Shown here one piece after another: positions 42,235 through 50,891 of a DNA stretch of 64,000 nt (positions within the stretch are counted from its first letter, which is position 1; each line of letters begins with the position of its first letter). Source of the DNA: Streptomyces barkulensis (GTDB taxonomy: Bacteria; Actinomycetota; Actinomycetes; Streptomycetales; Streptomycetaceae); assembly GCF_002843305.1 (NCBI RefSeq), contig NZ_PGSG01000088.1:62001-126000 (forward strand). The letters are read 5' to 3'. Position numbers and translations under genes: made by a program. Under the pieces are notes generated by a model that did no database searches, was not told the DNA's origin, and saw only the letters and a list, made by a program, of their open reading frames with translations.

Positions 42235-43136
42235 CACACGTCACCTGTGACCTTCCGGGCAGCCTTCAACTGGTCTCGCTTCGCCCTGGCGACCGGGTCG
42301 AGTCGCTCCGCGTTCTTCCTGATCAACTCGCGCTGGTAGGCCGACTCGACGGTGTACCAGATGCCGACCAGATTGGTCTCCTTCTTGCATCGCACGTCCG
42401 CTACGGCGGTCTCGGTCTCTCCTTCGCCGATTTCCGGCCTGGAGAACTCGGGCGCTGACATGGCTTTCATGGGGTCCGGGAACTCATACCCCGCCGCGCG
42501 CATGCAGGAGGACCAGGAGCGGAACGCCTCCCGCACGCGGCCGTCCCGCATCGAGAGCCGGTAGGACCGCGAATTGAGGTCCTGGGAGACGTCCGACACC
42601 CCGAAGGGGTGCCCTCCGGAGAGGGTCCTCTCGGCTTCCCCCGCACACCCGCCCTCGGGGATGTCCTTCCCGGCCCCCTCCCCGGTGATCGCGCTGTACT
42701 GGTCGGCCGGCAGTGTCGGTTCGGGCCGTACGTCCGCGCCGGGCACGTGGTAGCCGTTGTCCGCCGCCGAGCCGGCGTCGGCCAGACCGTACCGGCGCTC
42801 GGTCATGGTCCTGGGGCCGACATGCTTCTGCTGCTTCGGCGACGTGTAATCGAGGCCCAAGCCCCGCATGCACTTCTGAATCAGTTTCTCCCGGGCCCGC
42901 AGGAGCAGTGACATCTCCGCGTCGGAGAACAGGTAGGGTTCGATCGGCAATCTCAGGCCGACGGCATTGTCGATCTTCTGGATTTCCGTGACCTCCGGCG
43001 CGGGTATTCCGGGGTCTCCCTCGCTCCCCATGTCTGCCGGATCCGAGCAGCCGGCCACGACTGGAGAGATCAGGGCGAAAGTGGTGAGTGCTGCCGCTGT
43101 CTTCTTTCCAGGAGCGCGGGGGCGGATGCGGGGCAT
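42234..43136 (-). CDS. Predicted lipoprotein coupled to DUF2079
   Basis: 300 residues with a lipobox V-V-A-G-C (Cys near residue 30). The exported part has four further Cys (KCMRGLGLDYT, GGCAGEAE, SWSSCMRAAGYEFPDP, VRCKKETN), suggesting two disulfides, and the repeated pattern C-M-R-x-x-G-[LY]. Similar Streptomyces exported proteins exist but have no function I can name. ATG 43136 follows GAGGAAAAG. Overlap with the DUF2079 start suggests a joint surface complex. Confidence 0.75.
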   Translation of the reverse strand: MPRIRPRAPGKKTAAALTTFALISPVVAGCSDPADMGSEGDPGIPAPEVTEIQKIDNAVGLRLPIEPYLFSDAEMSLLLRAREKLIQKCMRGLGLDYTSPKQQKHVGPRTMTERRYGLADAGSAADNGYHVPGADVRPEPTLPADQYSAITGEGAGKDIPEGGCAGEAERTLSGGHPFGVSDVSQDLNSRSYRLSMRDGRVREAFRSWSSCMRAAGYEFPDPMKAMSAPEFSRPEIGEGETETAVADVRCKKETNLVGIWYTVESAYQRELIRKNAERLDPVARAKRDQLKAARKVTGDV

Positions 43137-43164
43137 CTTTTCCTCTTTATGTATAATGGTAACG

Positions 43165-43210
43165 CCCGGCTTCCTGCTCAGCTGCAATGAGCAGGAAGCC
43201 GGGGTTTTTT
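43165..43210 (+). terminator. Strong hairpin with T-run between the inhibitor and lipoprotein genes
   Basis: Perfect 16-bp stem (CCCGGCTTCCTGCTCA and complement), 7-base loop, then GTTTTTT on the forward strand. On the reverse strand it follows the I36-like gene and would end its transcript, although the T-run is on the other strand. Confidence 0.75.
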
Positions 43211-43235
43211 CGGCTACGCGGTCAGGGGCGGCCTG

Positions 43236-43622
43236 TCAGGCCCAGAACCACTTGAACGAGGCGTTCTCGTTGTAGGTGTTGCTGAGGTTCCGCCAGGACG
43301 TCGGCTGGACGTTGTCGTAGACGCCGCCGTAGTTGGAGTTGTAGTAGACGCGTGCGACAAGGTTGGTCTGCAGGTTCTGGGCCGAAGCGGCATTGTTCTT
43401 GACCTGCTGGCCGGCGCCGGCGCCGGCGCCCTTGTACGTGTATCCGGCGAAGTCCGAGACGTTGTCCCAGAAGGGGTAGTAGGCGTTCTGGATGTTCGAG
43501 TTGTAGAACAGGCAGAAGTGCGACGGGTCGCAGGTGTTGGTCGCGGCGTTCGCGGGAGTGGCGAGGCCCACCAGGCCCGCGCCGGTCACGGCCATGGTGA
43601 CCAGAGCAGAGCGAATTCGCAT
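43236..43622 (-). CDS. Secreted peptidase-inhibitor I36-like protein
   Basis: 128 residues with a Sec signal peptide (MRIRSALVTMAVTGAGLVGL, cleavage after PANA) and a beta/gamma-crystallin-like mature domain: CDPSHFCLFYNSNIQNAYYP, ARVYYNSNYGGVYDNV, NENASFKWF. This matches the I36/SMI-type secreted Streptomyces family of peptidase inhibitors or spherulin-like proteins. Codon use is more AT-tolerant than neighbours, as for the whole insert. ATG 43622 has GAAAGG upstream. Confidence 0.8.
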   Translation of the reverse strand: MRIRSALVTMAVTGAGLVGLATPANAATNTCDPSHFCLFYNSNIQNAYYPFWDNVSDFAGYTYKGAGAGAGQQVKNNAASAQNLQTNLVARVYYNSNYGGVYDNVQPTSWRNLSNTYNENASFKWFWA

Positions 43623-44314
43623 TGCTGACCTTTCTTGTCTCAGGTTCTGGGCAGGAGCTGATTCGCTTGCCATGCGAGAAGAAAAGGAATTACCCCCGCC
43701 CGGGACTGTTTCCCGATCCAGGGGAACGCTAGCTGACCTTGGCTTCCCCGCACATCTGTTTTATGGAAGGCGGGAACGGGAGTCTGTCCCCTTTTCTCAA
43801 CCGATGAACCGGATTACCCTTTTACTGTTTTGGCCGGAAATAAATGGGGAGTGGAACGAGGGGTGTGCTACAGGTGGCCTGGCGGGGCGCGGGGGTGTCC
43901 CCGCCTTCACCGGTGCGGGAGACGCTGCGGGGCAGGCGGCGGCCGGGGCGGCGCGGTGGCCCCGGGAACCGCTCGATGTCCTGGGCGACCGGTGGCCGAG
44001 GTGACCGGCCGACGGGTCCGCGGAGGGAGTCGTGGCAGTGACCGTCGGTTATCGGCCGACCCTGCTGCCCGATGCCCGAGGACTCCTTCTCGCTCGGTGT
44101 CGCGGACGCCATGGGTGTCACGGCGGTCCTCACCCTCCTGGCGACGGTGGTCGTCTTCTTCGTGTGGCCCCGCCGTGCCCGCCGTGCCCGCCGCGCCCCC
44201 TCCGGGGACACCGGGGGAACGTGACGACCGGCGCCGTACCGCGGTCCCGGCCGGTAGGTTCGATGCTTCCGGGGTCCGGGAAGCCTCACGCCGGCGAAGG
44301 GGAAGGACGAAGAG
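43623..44314. other. Intergenic region containing the second MFS-end copy
   Basis: No intact gene is supported. 43680-43860 is AT-rich and probably holds the promoter of the inhibitor gene. 44076-44223 is the orphan MFS 3' end, still open and ending in its own TGA at about 44221. Confidence 0.6.
44076..44223 (+). pseudogene. Orphan 3' fragment of the MFS gene
   Basis: Encodes the last about 48 residues (EDSFSLGVADAMGVTAVLTL onward) and a slightly different tail (A-P-S-G-D-T-G-G-T) before the stop. It has no start or upstream body. Its tail may represent the ancestral MFS gene end. Confidence 0.85.
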
Positions 44315-44596
44315 ATGACGCGGGATCAGAATGATCGGGACGCGGTCACGGTGGAGATCGGCTACGCCCTCTTCTCCGCGGGCCTTCTCGCGGGGGCGGT
44401 GTGGCTGGTCGTGGCGAGTCCGGTCCTCCTGTTCGGTGTGGCGGGCTCCGTCGCGAAGGCCGTCGTGGGCACCGCCACCGTCCTGTCCGCGGCCGCGCTG
44501 CTGTGGCGGGTGGCCGTCGTTCTGTGGGGTTTCGACTCGCGGCTCCGTAGGCGGCGGGCGTACGGGGCCGGGCAGGGGGCTTCGCGCAACGGGTAG
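44315..44596 (+). CDS. DUF6332-like small membrane protein
   Basis: 93 residues with two membrane segments (ALFSAGLLAGAVWLVVASPV and VGTATVLSAAALLWRVAVVL) and a basic C-terminus. Matches small two-TM proteins common in Streptomyces; function unknown. GAAGGACGAAGAG precedes the ATG. Confidence 0.75.
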   Translation: MTRDQNDRDAVTVEIGYALFSAGLLAGAVWLVVASPVLLFGVAGSVAKAVVGTATVLSAAALLWRVAVVLWGFDSRLRRRRAYGAGQGASRNG

Positions 44597-44667
44597 CCGC
44601 GGGCGCCCGGCACGGGGGACGGCTCCCCGCCCGCCGAAGGGGCGGACGGGCACGGGGAGGTGATGCC

Positions 44668-44989
44668 GTGTCGTCGAGGCTGCCGAAACCGCCGAAACCG
44701 CCGAAACTGCCGGAGCTGTCGAGTCTGCCGGAGCCGTCGGAGAAGGGCTGGATGTTCCAGGCACTTCGTTTCCCTGTGCTGGGTCGTGGTGGGCGCGATC
44801 AACGTCGCTCCGGCCCTCCGCCCGGGTGGCGGTACGGGCCACTGGGGCATGGCGGCCATCGCCGGCGTCGGGGCGCTGAGTCTGGGAGGCGCGGCCTGGT
44901 CGGGGTGGCGAAGGGCCCGTGACTCCGGGGCGGAGGAGCGGGAGCGGGAGCCCTGTCGAGGAGGAGCGGACGGGCGCGGACAGGGGTGA
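44668..44989 (+). pseudogene. Frameshifted small membrane protein gene
   Basis: GTG 44668 with GGGGAGG upstream starts a K/P/E-rich N-terminus (ELSSLPEPSEKGWMFQALRF), but the membrane part (FVSLCWVVVGAINVAPAL, MAAIAGVGALSLGGAAW) is in another frame beginning near 44765. A single indel at about 44762-44770 would join them. Either the gene is broken or the sequence has an error there. Confidence 0.55.
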
Positions 44990-45116
44990 GGGGTGGCGCC
45001 GGGGGCCGAATGCACGGTGTGGGCATGCGCGCGTCAGTGGAGCGAAACCGTCCGGTAACCCCATCGGCGCAGGCTACTCCGGAGGTTCCCGCGCCCCCGA
45101 TCCGGAGGAGAAGTTT

Positions 45117-46421
45117 GTGACCGTGCGCCGATCAGGCCGACTGGCGACCCTGCTGTTGTGTACGGCCCTCGCCGTCTGCGCCGCGCCCGCCCACGCGGGT
45201 CCGGCCGGCTCGTCAGCCCTGCCCTCCGTCACCCCCCGGGCCGAGACGGAGGCGCTGTACGACGACGAGGAGGGCGGCAACGCCGACGCCGACGACCCCG
45301 CGATCTGGCGCAACCCCGCCGACCCCGGCCGCAGCCTGGTCGTCGCCACGGCCAAGGAGGGCGGCCTGCGGGTCTACGACCTCGACGCCCGGCGGATCCA
45401 GTCGATCCCCGCGCCCCCGCCCGCCGCGCCCGGTGACGCTCCGGGCCGCTTCAACAACGTCGACCTCCTGCACGGTCTGCGCCTGCCGGGCGGACGTGCC
45501 GACCTCGCCGTCGTCAGCGACCGCGGCCACGACCGGCTGCGCTTCTACCGCATCGACCGCGACCGGCCCGGTGGCCCGCTCACCGATGTCACCGACCCCG
45601 CGGCGGCCCCGGTCTTCTCCGCCGACCAGGCGGAGATCAACGAGGAGGAGACCGCCTACGGCCTGGCCACCTGGACCGACCGCTCGACGGGCCGCTCCCA
45701 CGCCCTGGTCAGCCGCAACAACCGCACCACCGTCGCCCTGCTGGAGATCGTCCCCCGCGCCGGCGGCACCGTCGGCTACCGCGAGGTCCGCACCCTGGAC
45801 CTGCCCGCCTCCTTCCGCCTGCCCAACGGCACCGTCTGGTCGCCGTGCGGCGAGCCGGGCGAACTGCCGCAGGTCGAGGGCATGGTCGTCGATCCGGCGA
45901 ACGGCATGCTCTACGCCGGGCAGGAGGACGTGGGGGTCTGGCGGATGCGCGCCGACCTCACCGGCAGGCCCGAACTGATCGACAGGGTCCGCGAGTACGG
46001 TGTCCCGGCCGCGTACGACGAGGCGAGCGACGAGTGCCTGCCGTCCGGCGCCGACCCGGGCTACGGCGGCGAGCACCTGGCCGCCGACGTCGAGGGCCTG
46101 ACGCTGCTGACCGAGCGCGACGGCGACGGATACGTGATCGCCTCCAGCCAGGGCGACGACACCTTCGCGCTCTACGACCGCGAGCTCGGCGACGACAACG
46201 AGTACGAGGGCGGCTTCCGCGTCACGGCCGCCTCGCGCGTCATCGACGGCTCCGAGGAGTGCGACGGCGCCGCCGTGCTGAACGCGCCGCTGGGGGCGCG
46301 GTACCCGGACGGCCTGCTCGTCGTCCAGGACGGGCGGGAGACTCCGGCCGAGGACGGCCGGGAGGCGACCGGCTTCAAGTTCGTCGACCTCGCCGAGGTC
46401 ATGGACGCCGTGGACGACTGA
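45117..46421 (+). CDS. Secreted 3-phytase (beta-propeller phytase)
   Basis: Hydrolyses phytate to release phosphate outside the cell. 434 residues with a Sec signal peptide (cleavage near AHA-GPAG). BPP landmarks: NADADDPAIWRNPADPGRS, NNVDLLHGLRLPGGRADLAV, ISDRGHD-like VVSDRGHDRLRFYRID, ADVEGLTLL and ASSQGDDTFALYDR, carrying Ca-binding acidic residues. GTG 45117 has GGAGGAG six bases upstream. A phosphate-regulated role fits the other phosphate genes here, but no clear PHO box was found upstream. Confidence 0.93.
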   Translation: MTVRRSGRLATLLLCTALAVCAAPAHAGPAGSSALPSVTPRAETEALYDDEEGGNADADDPAIWRNPADPGRSLVVATAKEGGLRVYDLDARRIQSIPAPPPAAPGDAPGRFNNVDLLHGLRLPGGRADLAVVSDRGHDRLRFYRIDRDRPGGPLTDVTDPAAAPVFSADQAEINEEETAYGLATWTDRSTGRSHALVSRNNRTTVALLEIVPRAGGTVGYREVRTLDLPASFRLPNGTVWSPCGEPGELPQVEGMVVDPANGMLYAGQEDVGVWRMRADLTGRPELIDRVREYGVPAAYDEASDECLPSGADPGYGGEHLAADVEGLTLLTERDGDGYVIASSQGDDTFALYDRELGDDNEYEGGFRVTAASRVIDGSEECDGAAVLNAPLGARYPDGLLVVQDGRETPAEDGREATGFKFVDLAEVMDAVDD

Positions 46422-46479
46422 GCCGTCCGGCCGTCGAGCCGTCCCGCACCCAGGGCCTCCGCCGGGCCCCTGTGGTCCC

Positions 46480-46512
46480 CGTGGCCGCCCCGAGCTCCCC
46501 GGGGCGGCCACG
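46480..46512. terminator. Bidirectional terminator between phytase and ANTAR genes
   Basis: Perfect 13-bp stem (CGTGGCCGCCCCG and complement) with a 7-base loop between two convergent genes. Confidence 0.7.
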
Positions 46513-46527
46513 GCCGTCGGGGAGCCG

Positions 46528-47322
46528 TCACGGGGTGTCGGTGTCCGGCAGGAGGGGCCCCGGCGGGTCGGTCTCGGCCAGGCTCACCAGACCGGCGGCG
46601 ATGTCGCGGAGCTTGGTGTTGGTGCGCTGGGAGATGGTCACCAGGATCTGGAAGGCGTCCTCGGGGCCGCAGCGGCGCTCGGCCTGGACGATGCCGATGG
46701 CCTGGTCGATCGTCGCGCGGCTGCGCATGGCCCGCCGGAGCTGGGACGCCTCCTCCTCCAGTTCGCGGTAGCGTCCGAGGTCGTACGTGGCCTGCGCCAG
46801 ATGGCGCTCGTAACCGCGCTGGGCGACGGCCGTGTGGTCGCGGGCCGCGGGGGTGTGGGTCTGCCGGTAGGCGCGCTCGATGCGGACCAGTTCCTCGTGG
46901 AAGCCGGTGACGTCCTCGACGTGGTGCAGGATCGCCGTTACTTCTCCGCCGGGGTCGAGGACGGGGCTGCTGACCGGGCTCCAGTACTTCTCGCGGAAGC
47001 CGGTGGGGCTGTCGGCGAAGGGGACGTCGTACTTCAGGACGGGCAGGGCCTGGGCCGTTCCGGTCGTCAGGACGCGCCGGAACAGGGCGTCCAGATCGCG
47101 CATGCCGCCGGCGCCCGGGTCGTCGGGGCCGGCGGGGTAGGCGTCGAAGACGTGCCGCCCGACCACCTCGTTCCGCTCGCGGAACGTCGCCTCCTCACAG
47201 GCGCGGTTGACCTCCAGGATCACCAGATCGGTGCCGAGCACCAGCAGGGGTGAGGTCGTGGCACGGAATATGGCCTCGAAGTCGGCGGGGGAGGGAGTAG
47301 ACGGAGCCATATCCCTACTCAT
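46528..47322 (-). CDS. PAS-ANTAR domain protein
   Basis: 264 residues: a PAS fold (FEAIFRATTSPLLVLGTDLV, VVGRHVFDAYP) with a PAS-associated segment, a coiled-coil (YERHLAQATYDLGRYRELEE), then an ANTAR RNA-binding domain (LRRAMRSRATIDQAIGIVQA..GPEDAFQILVTISQRTNTKL). ANTAR proteins bind paired hexaloop hairpins to block terminators. Start ATG 47322 is chosen; ATG 47310 is possible. Ligand and RNA target unknown. Confidence 0.88.
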   Translation of the reverse strand: MSRDMAPSTPSPADFEAIFRATTSPLLVLGTDLVILEVNRACEEATFRERNEVVGRHVFDAYPAGPDDPGAGGMRDLDALFRRVLTTGTAQALPVLKYDVPFADSPTGFREKYWSPVSSPVLDPGGEVTAILHHVEDVTGFHEELVRIERAYRQTHTPAARDHTAVAQRGYERHLAQATYDLGRYRELEEEASQLRRAMRSRATIDQAIGIVQAERRCGPEDAFQILVTISQRTNTKLRDIAAGLVSLAETDPPGPLLPDTDTP

Positions 47323-47592
47323 GCTCCGAGTCCGGCATTCAATGCGTACCGCCTCCGCGCGCGGTGCCCTCCGCCACCGTCCGCCGGCCTCGGGGGCTTC
47401 ACGGCCGACCGCCGTCTCGTCCATGGTGTCGGTGCGGGAAGGTCCGAACGGTACGGGCCGGAGGGGAATACGGCGGGAACGACACCTTTGGCTGGATCGT
47501 GGGGGTTGGGTGATTGGCGTCCGGCCCACTCGGCAACAGACCTTTATCAAGCGGGTTCCCGGAGCCCGGCAACCTACGTTCAGGAGCGCGCA

Positions 47593-48276
47593 GTGACACC
47601 TCGTACGACCATGACCGCGATCGCCCTCGCATCGGCCCTCCTCGTGACGGCCTGCGGTGGGGCGGAAGGGGAGGCGGGGGGCGGCGTGAGCACGGCTCCG
47701 ACGGCCGGCCAATCCGACCAATCCGGCCGGCCCGAACGGTCTGAGGACGCCGGGGGGAGCGCCTCGCCCTCCGCGTCCACCGGCGCGCCCTCGTCCGCCT
47801 CCCCGTCACCGTCTCCGCCCGGGGGCGGGGAGGAGGACGTGGTGCTGCGCGACACCTCCCGCAGGACGGGGGCAGCCCGGGACGCGGGGGTGAACGACTT
47901 CCCGGAGCTGCGCGGGGTGCGGGTGGGCATCCACGACACCTACGACCGGGTCGTCTTCGACTTCGACGAGGGCACCCCCAGGTTCGTGGCCGAGTACGTG
48001 GACACCCTGCACCAGGACGGTTCCGGCGACGTCATCCCTCTCAAGGGGGACCAGGACCTGAAGATCTCCTTCCTGCGGTCCGTGCCCGACCCCGACTTCG
48101 ACGACGGCGGCAGGAACACCCCCGTCATCCGCGAGCTGCGGCTGGTGAGCTACTTCGAGGGCGAGACGCTCTTCGGCGTCGGCGTCGACCCCGAGGGTGA
48201 CGGCCCGGCGGGCTTCCGGGTGACCACGGGCAAGAACAAGATCATCCTCGATGTGGCGCACAGGGCGGCGGGCTGA
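47593..48276 (+). CDS. AMIN-like domain lipoprotein A
   Basis: 227 residues; lipobox L-V-T-A-C near residue 21, a Ser/Pro/Gly linker to about residue 95, then an AMIN-like domain (VRVGIHDTYDRVVFDFDEGT, PVIRELRLVSYFEGETLFGVG). AMIN domains bind envelope glycans. GTG 47593 has AGGAG upstream. It is the first of two tandem paralogues. Presumably surface-exposed. Confidence 0.87.
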   Translation: MTPRTTMTAIALASALLVTACGGAEGEAGGGVSTAPTAGQSDQSGRPERSEDAGGSASPSASTGAPSSASPSPSPPGGGEEDVVLRDTSRRTGAARDAGVNDFPELRGVRVGIHDTYDRVVFDFDEGTPRFVAEYVDTLHQDGSGDVIPLKGDQDLKISFLRSVPDPDFDDGGRNTPVIRELRLVSYFEGETLFGVGVDPEGDGPAGFRVTTGKNKIILDVAHRAAG

Positions 48277-48550
48277 CGGCCCCCGGGACGCGGAACGGAG
48301 AGCCTTTCGGCCGGAAAACGCTGTTGCTAGGGTGACGGCCACCCGCTCGGCACCGTTGGTATGAGCGGGCTTGGGGGGCTTTTTGTTCCGGGGGGAACGC
48401 GGAGCGCCGCTTTCACGGCGCCGGGGGATCGATTCCGCCGGTGTCCGGGGGGCGGAGTTTCGCCACGGCTGGATGCGCACCGGTACGACCGCACTCGCCC
48501 GAGCATCCCGGTGTCCGCGGCAATCAGCCGTCCATGCGCAGGAGTTCACA

Positions 48551-49246
48551 GTGAGAAGCCGTTCCGCCGCGACCGCGATCGCCCTTGTCTCCGTCCTTGT
48601 GGTGGCGGGCTGCGAGAAGGGGGCGCAGGACGACGCGGCCCCGACGCCGACGGCCGGGGAGTCCCGGCCCGCCGCCGCGTCCGCGTCCCCGTCCCCGGGC
48701 GGGCCGGGCGAGTCCCGGACCCCGGAGCCCGGGGGGTCCGGTGGCCCCGGAGACGACGGCGGGGCCGCCTCGCCGACCGCCGATGGCGACGGCGGCGGCT
48801 CCGGGCCGGTCCCGTCCTGGGGCACCGCCCGCAAGGACGGCGAGGCCGAGGGGGCGGACCCGGCGGCCACCCCGAAGCTGACGGCGGTACGGGTGACCGG
48901 CCGTGACGTCCACGACCGGGTCACCTTCGAGTTCGACGGCGGTGTCCCGGCGCACATAGTCGCCTACCTGGAGCCGCTGCACCAGCCCGGGAGCGGCACC
49001 CTGGTTCCCGTCGAGGGCGAGCACTCCATCGAGGTCGTCCTGGTCGGGGCCCTGCCGGACGGCGAGTACGGCGGGAAGGAGCAGACCTCCGGCGTCCGCG
49101 AGATCACCAAGGTCGGTCTGTTCGAGGGTGAGCTGCGGGTCGGCATCGGCCTCGACACCGAGGGCGACGGCCGGGCGGGCTTCCGGGTGGTCACGGAGGC
49201 GGACCGGCTCCACGTCGACATCACCCACGGGGCGTCCCCGGTGTGA
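48551..49246 (+). CDS. AMIN-like domain lipoprotein B
   Basis: 231 residues, paralogous to the preceding gene: lipobox V-V-A-G-C, P/G-rich linker, AMIN-like domain (VRVTGRDVHDRVTFEFDGGV, GVREITKVGLFEGELRVGIG). GTG 48551 follows CAGGAGTTCACA. The domain is alignable to A throughout, while the linkers differ, consistent with an old tandem duplication. Confidence 0.87.
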   Translation: MRSRSAATAIALVSVLVVAGCEKGAQDDAAPTPTAGESRPAAASASPSPGGPGESRTPEPGGSGGPGDDGGAASPTADGDGGGSGPVPSWGTARKDGEAEGADPAATPKLTAVRVTGRDVHDRVTFEFDGGVPAHIVAYLEPLHQPGSGTLVPVEGEHSIEVVLVGALPDGEYGGKEQTSGVREITKVGLFEGELRVGIGLDTEGDGRAGFRVVTEADRLHVDITHGASPV

Positions 49247-49255
49247 TCCCGCGTT

Positions 49256-49292
49256 CCCGCCCCGGCCCGGCGCTCCGCCGGGCCGGGGCGGG
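49256..49292 (+). terminator. Terminator after lipoprotein B
   Basis: Perfect 17-bp stem with a 3-base CTC loop, then TGCTGTT. Confidence 0.8.
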
Positions 49293-49383
49293 TGCTGTTC
49301 CGCCCGCGCGTCTGGCGGACGAGACGGACGGCCGCTACGTTACCTCCGGTAACCATCCCCGTCCGTCCGAACCGGGAGCGCGC

Positions 49384-50733
49384 ATGACGCCCACACCGTC
49401 ACCCAACGGCCCCTCCCCGCGACACCGCCCGTCCCGTCCCTCCCGGCGATTCCGGGGGATCGCCGGATGCGCCGCGGCCCTCGCCCTGGCCGCCACGGCC
49501 GCCGTACCCGCCTCGGCCTCCGCCGTACCCGCCTCGGCCTCCGCCGTACCCGCCTCGGCCTCCGCGGGGACCGCCGCGGGCGGCGGCCTGAACGAGGTGC
49601 TGTTCGTCGGCAACAACTGGGACGGGACCGCCGACGTCATCGAGTCGACCGGCGACTACGCGAAGGTCGGCCGGATCGACGTCATCCCCGACAGGAAGGA
49701 GCGGATGCGGGAGATCCACCTCAACCCGATCAGGCTCGCCTTCTTCCTCGGCATCCGCCACACCGTCGGCGAGGGGCACGACCAGTACGTCGACGACATG
49801 TACTCCACCCCGGACGGCTCGGCCGTCGTCGTCTCCCGCCCCAGCTTCGCCGACGTGGTCTCGATCGACGTGGCCACGGGGAAGATCAACTGGCGCTTCC
49901 CGGTGTCGGGTTTCCGCTCCGACCACATGGCGGTCTCGCCCGACGGCCGCCGCGTGGCGGTGTCGGCGTCCACGTCCAACACCGTCCACGTCCTCGACAT
50001 CGTCACGGGCGAGGAGGTGGGCTCGTTCGAGACCGGCGACAAGCCGCACGAGAACGTCTTCACCGACGGCGGCCGGCACATCTGGAACATGTCCATCGGC
50101 GAGGTCAACAACGACCTCGACGCCCCCTGGCTGGACTGGACGAAGGGCGACCGGCGCATCACGGTCGTCGACGCGGACACCTTCGAGCAGGTGAAGGTGA
50201 TCGACATGCGCGAGCGGCTGGACGCCTTCGGCCGTGAGGACCTCTCCGACTCGGTGCGGCCCGTGGCCTTCACGCCCGACGAGTCCAGGCTCTACTTCCA
50301 GGTGTCGTTCTTCAACGGCTTCCTGGAGTACGACGTGGCCGCCGACGAGATCACCCGGATCAAGGAGCTGCCGAAGAACCCGGACACCGACGAGGACCGC
50401 ACCACCTGGGTCAACGACTCGCGCCACCACGGCATGTCGATGAACCCTCAGGGCACGAAGCTGTGCGTCGCCGGGACGATGGACGACTACGCCACCGTCG
50501 TGGACCGCGGGACGCTGGAGGAGGGGCCGCTGGTGGAGGTCTCCAAGCCGTACTGGGCGACGGTGAGCGGCGACGGCAGGCACTGCGTGGTCTCCGAGAG
50601 CGGATCCGACCAGGTCACCGCGATCGACTTCGCGACCGGCCGGAAGGTGGCCTCCGTGCCCGTCGGCGACCACCCGCAGCGGGTGCGCGTGGGGCACGTC
50701 CCGGCCGGGTGGACCGGCCCCTCCGCGGGGTGA
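49384..50733 (+). CDS. Secreted YncE-like beta-propeller protein
   Basis: 449 residues with a long signal region and a seven-bladed-type propeller built from YVTN-like repeats: SPDGRRVAVSASTSNTVHVL, TPDESRLYFQVSFFNGFLEY, SGDGRHCVVSESGSDQVTAI. Loops contain acidic and His residues (SRHHGMSMNPQGTK). No catalytic motif is evident; similar proteins bind surface ligands or metals. The signal peptide C-region is triplicated (A-V-P-A-S-A-S). Confidence 0.85.
   Translation: MTPTPSPNGPSPRHRPSRPSRRFRGIAGCAAALALAATAAVPASASAVPASASAVPASASAGTAAGGGLNEVLFVGNNWDGTADVIESTGDYAKVGRIDVIPDRKERMREIHLNPIRLAFFLGIRHTVGEGHDQYVDDMYSTPDGSAVVVSRPSFADVVSIDVATGKINWRFPVSGFRSDHMAVSPDGRRVAVSASTSNTVHVLDIVTGEEVGSFETGDKPHENVFTDGGRHIWNMSIGEVNNDLDAPWLDWTKGDRRITVVDADTFEQVKVIDMRERLDAFGREDLSDSVRPVAFTPDESRLYFQVSFFNGFLEYDVAADEITRIKELPKNPDTDEDRTTWVNDSRHHGMSMNPQGTKLCVAGTMDDYATVVDRGTLEEGPLVEVSKPYWATVSGDGRHCVVSESGSDQVTAIDFATGRKVASVPVGDHPQRVRVGHVPAGWTGPSAG
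49501..49563. repeat. Three 21-bp tandem repeats in the signal-peptide region
   Basis: Three identical copies of a 21-bp unit beginning gccgtacccgcctcgg encode A-V-P-A-S-A-S three times, each containing an A-x-A signal-peptidase motif. Confidence 0.95.
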
Positions 50734-50740
50734 CGCGCGC

Positions 50741-50783
50741 CCGTCTCCCCGCCCCGGGGTCCGGGGCCGGGGCGGGGAGACGG
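50741..50783 (+). terminator. Terminator after the propeller gene
   Basis: Perfect 17-bp stem (CCGTCTCCCCGCCCCGG and complement) with a 9-base loop, eight bases past the stop. Confidence 0.8.
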
Positions 50784-50891
50784 TGACGGCGTGGACGCCC
50801 CGGCCCGCCCGGGCGCATGATCGGAGCGGACCGCGGCGGTCGGGTCGGGCCGGGGTTCCGCCGGGCAGGGTGGAGGTCGAAGGGAGGCCCT

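Larger units (their letters stand above)
40604..44184. mobile_element. Putative insert bounded by duplicated MFS gene ends
   Basis: Contains three reverse-strand genes (DUF2079, lipoprotein, I36-like inhibitor) with visibly higher AT content than the neighbours, between two copies of the MFS 3' end. No recombinase is visible. Insertion with target-end duplication, or tandem duplication followed by loss, would both give this picture. Confidence 0.6.

Noticed and set aside
43152..43157. Perfect TATAAT on the forward strand
   Set aside because: No -35 match at proper distance, and a start there would run straight into the terminator hairpin at 43165; chance in AT-rich DNA is more likely.
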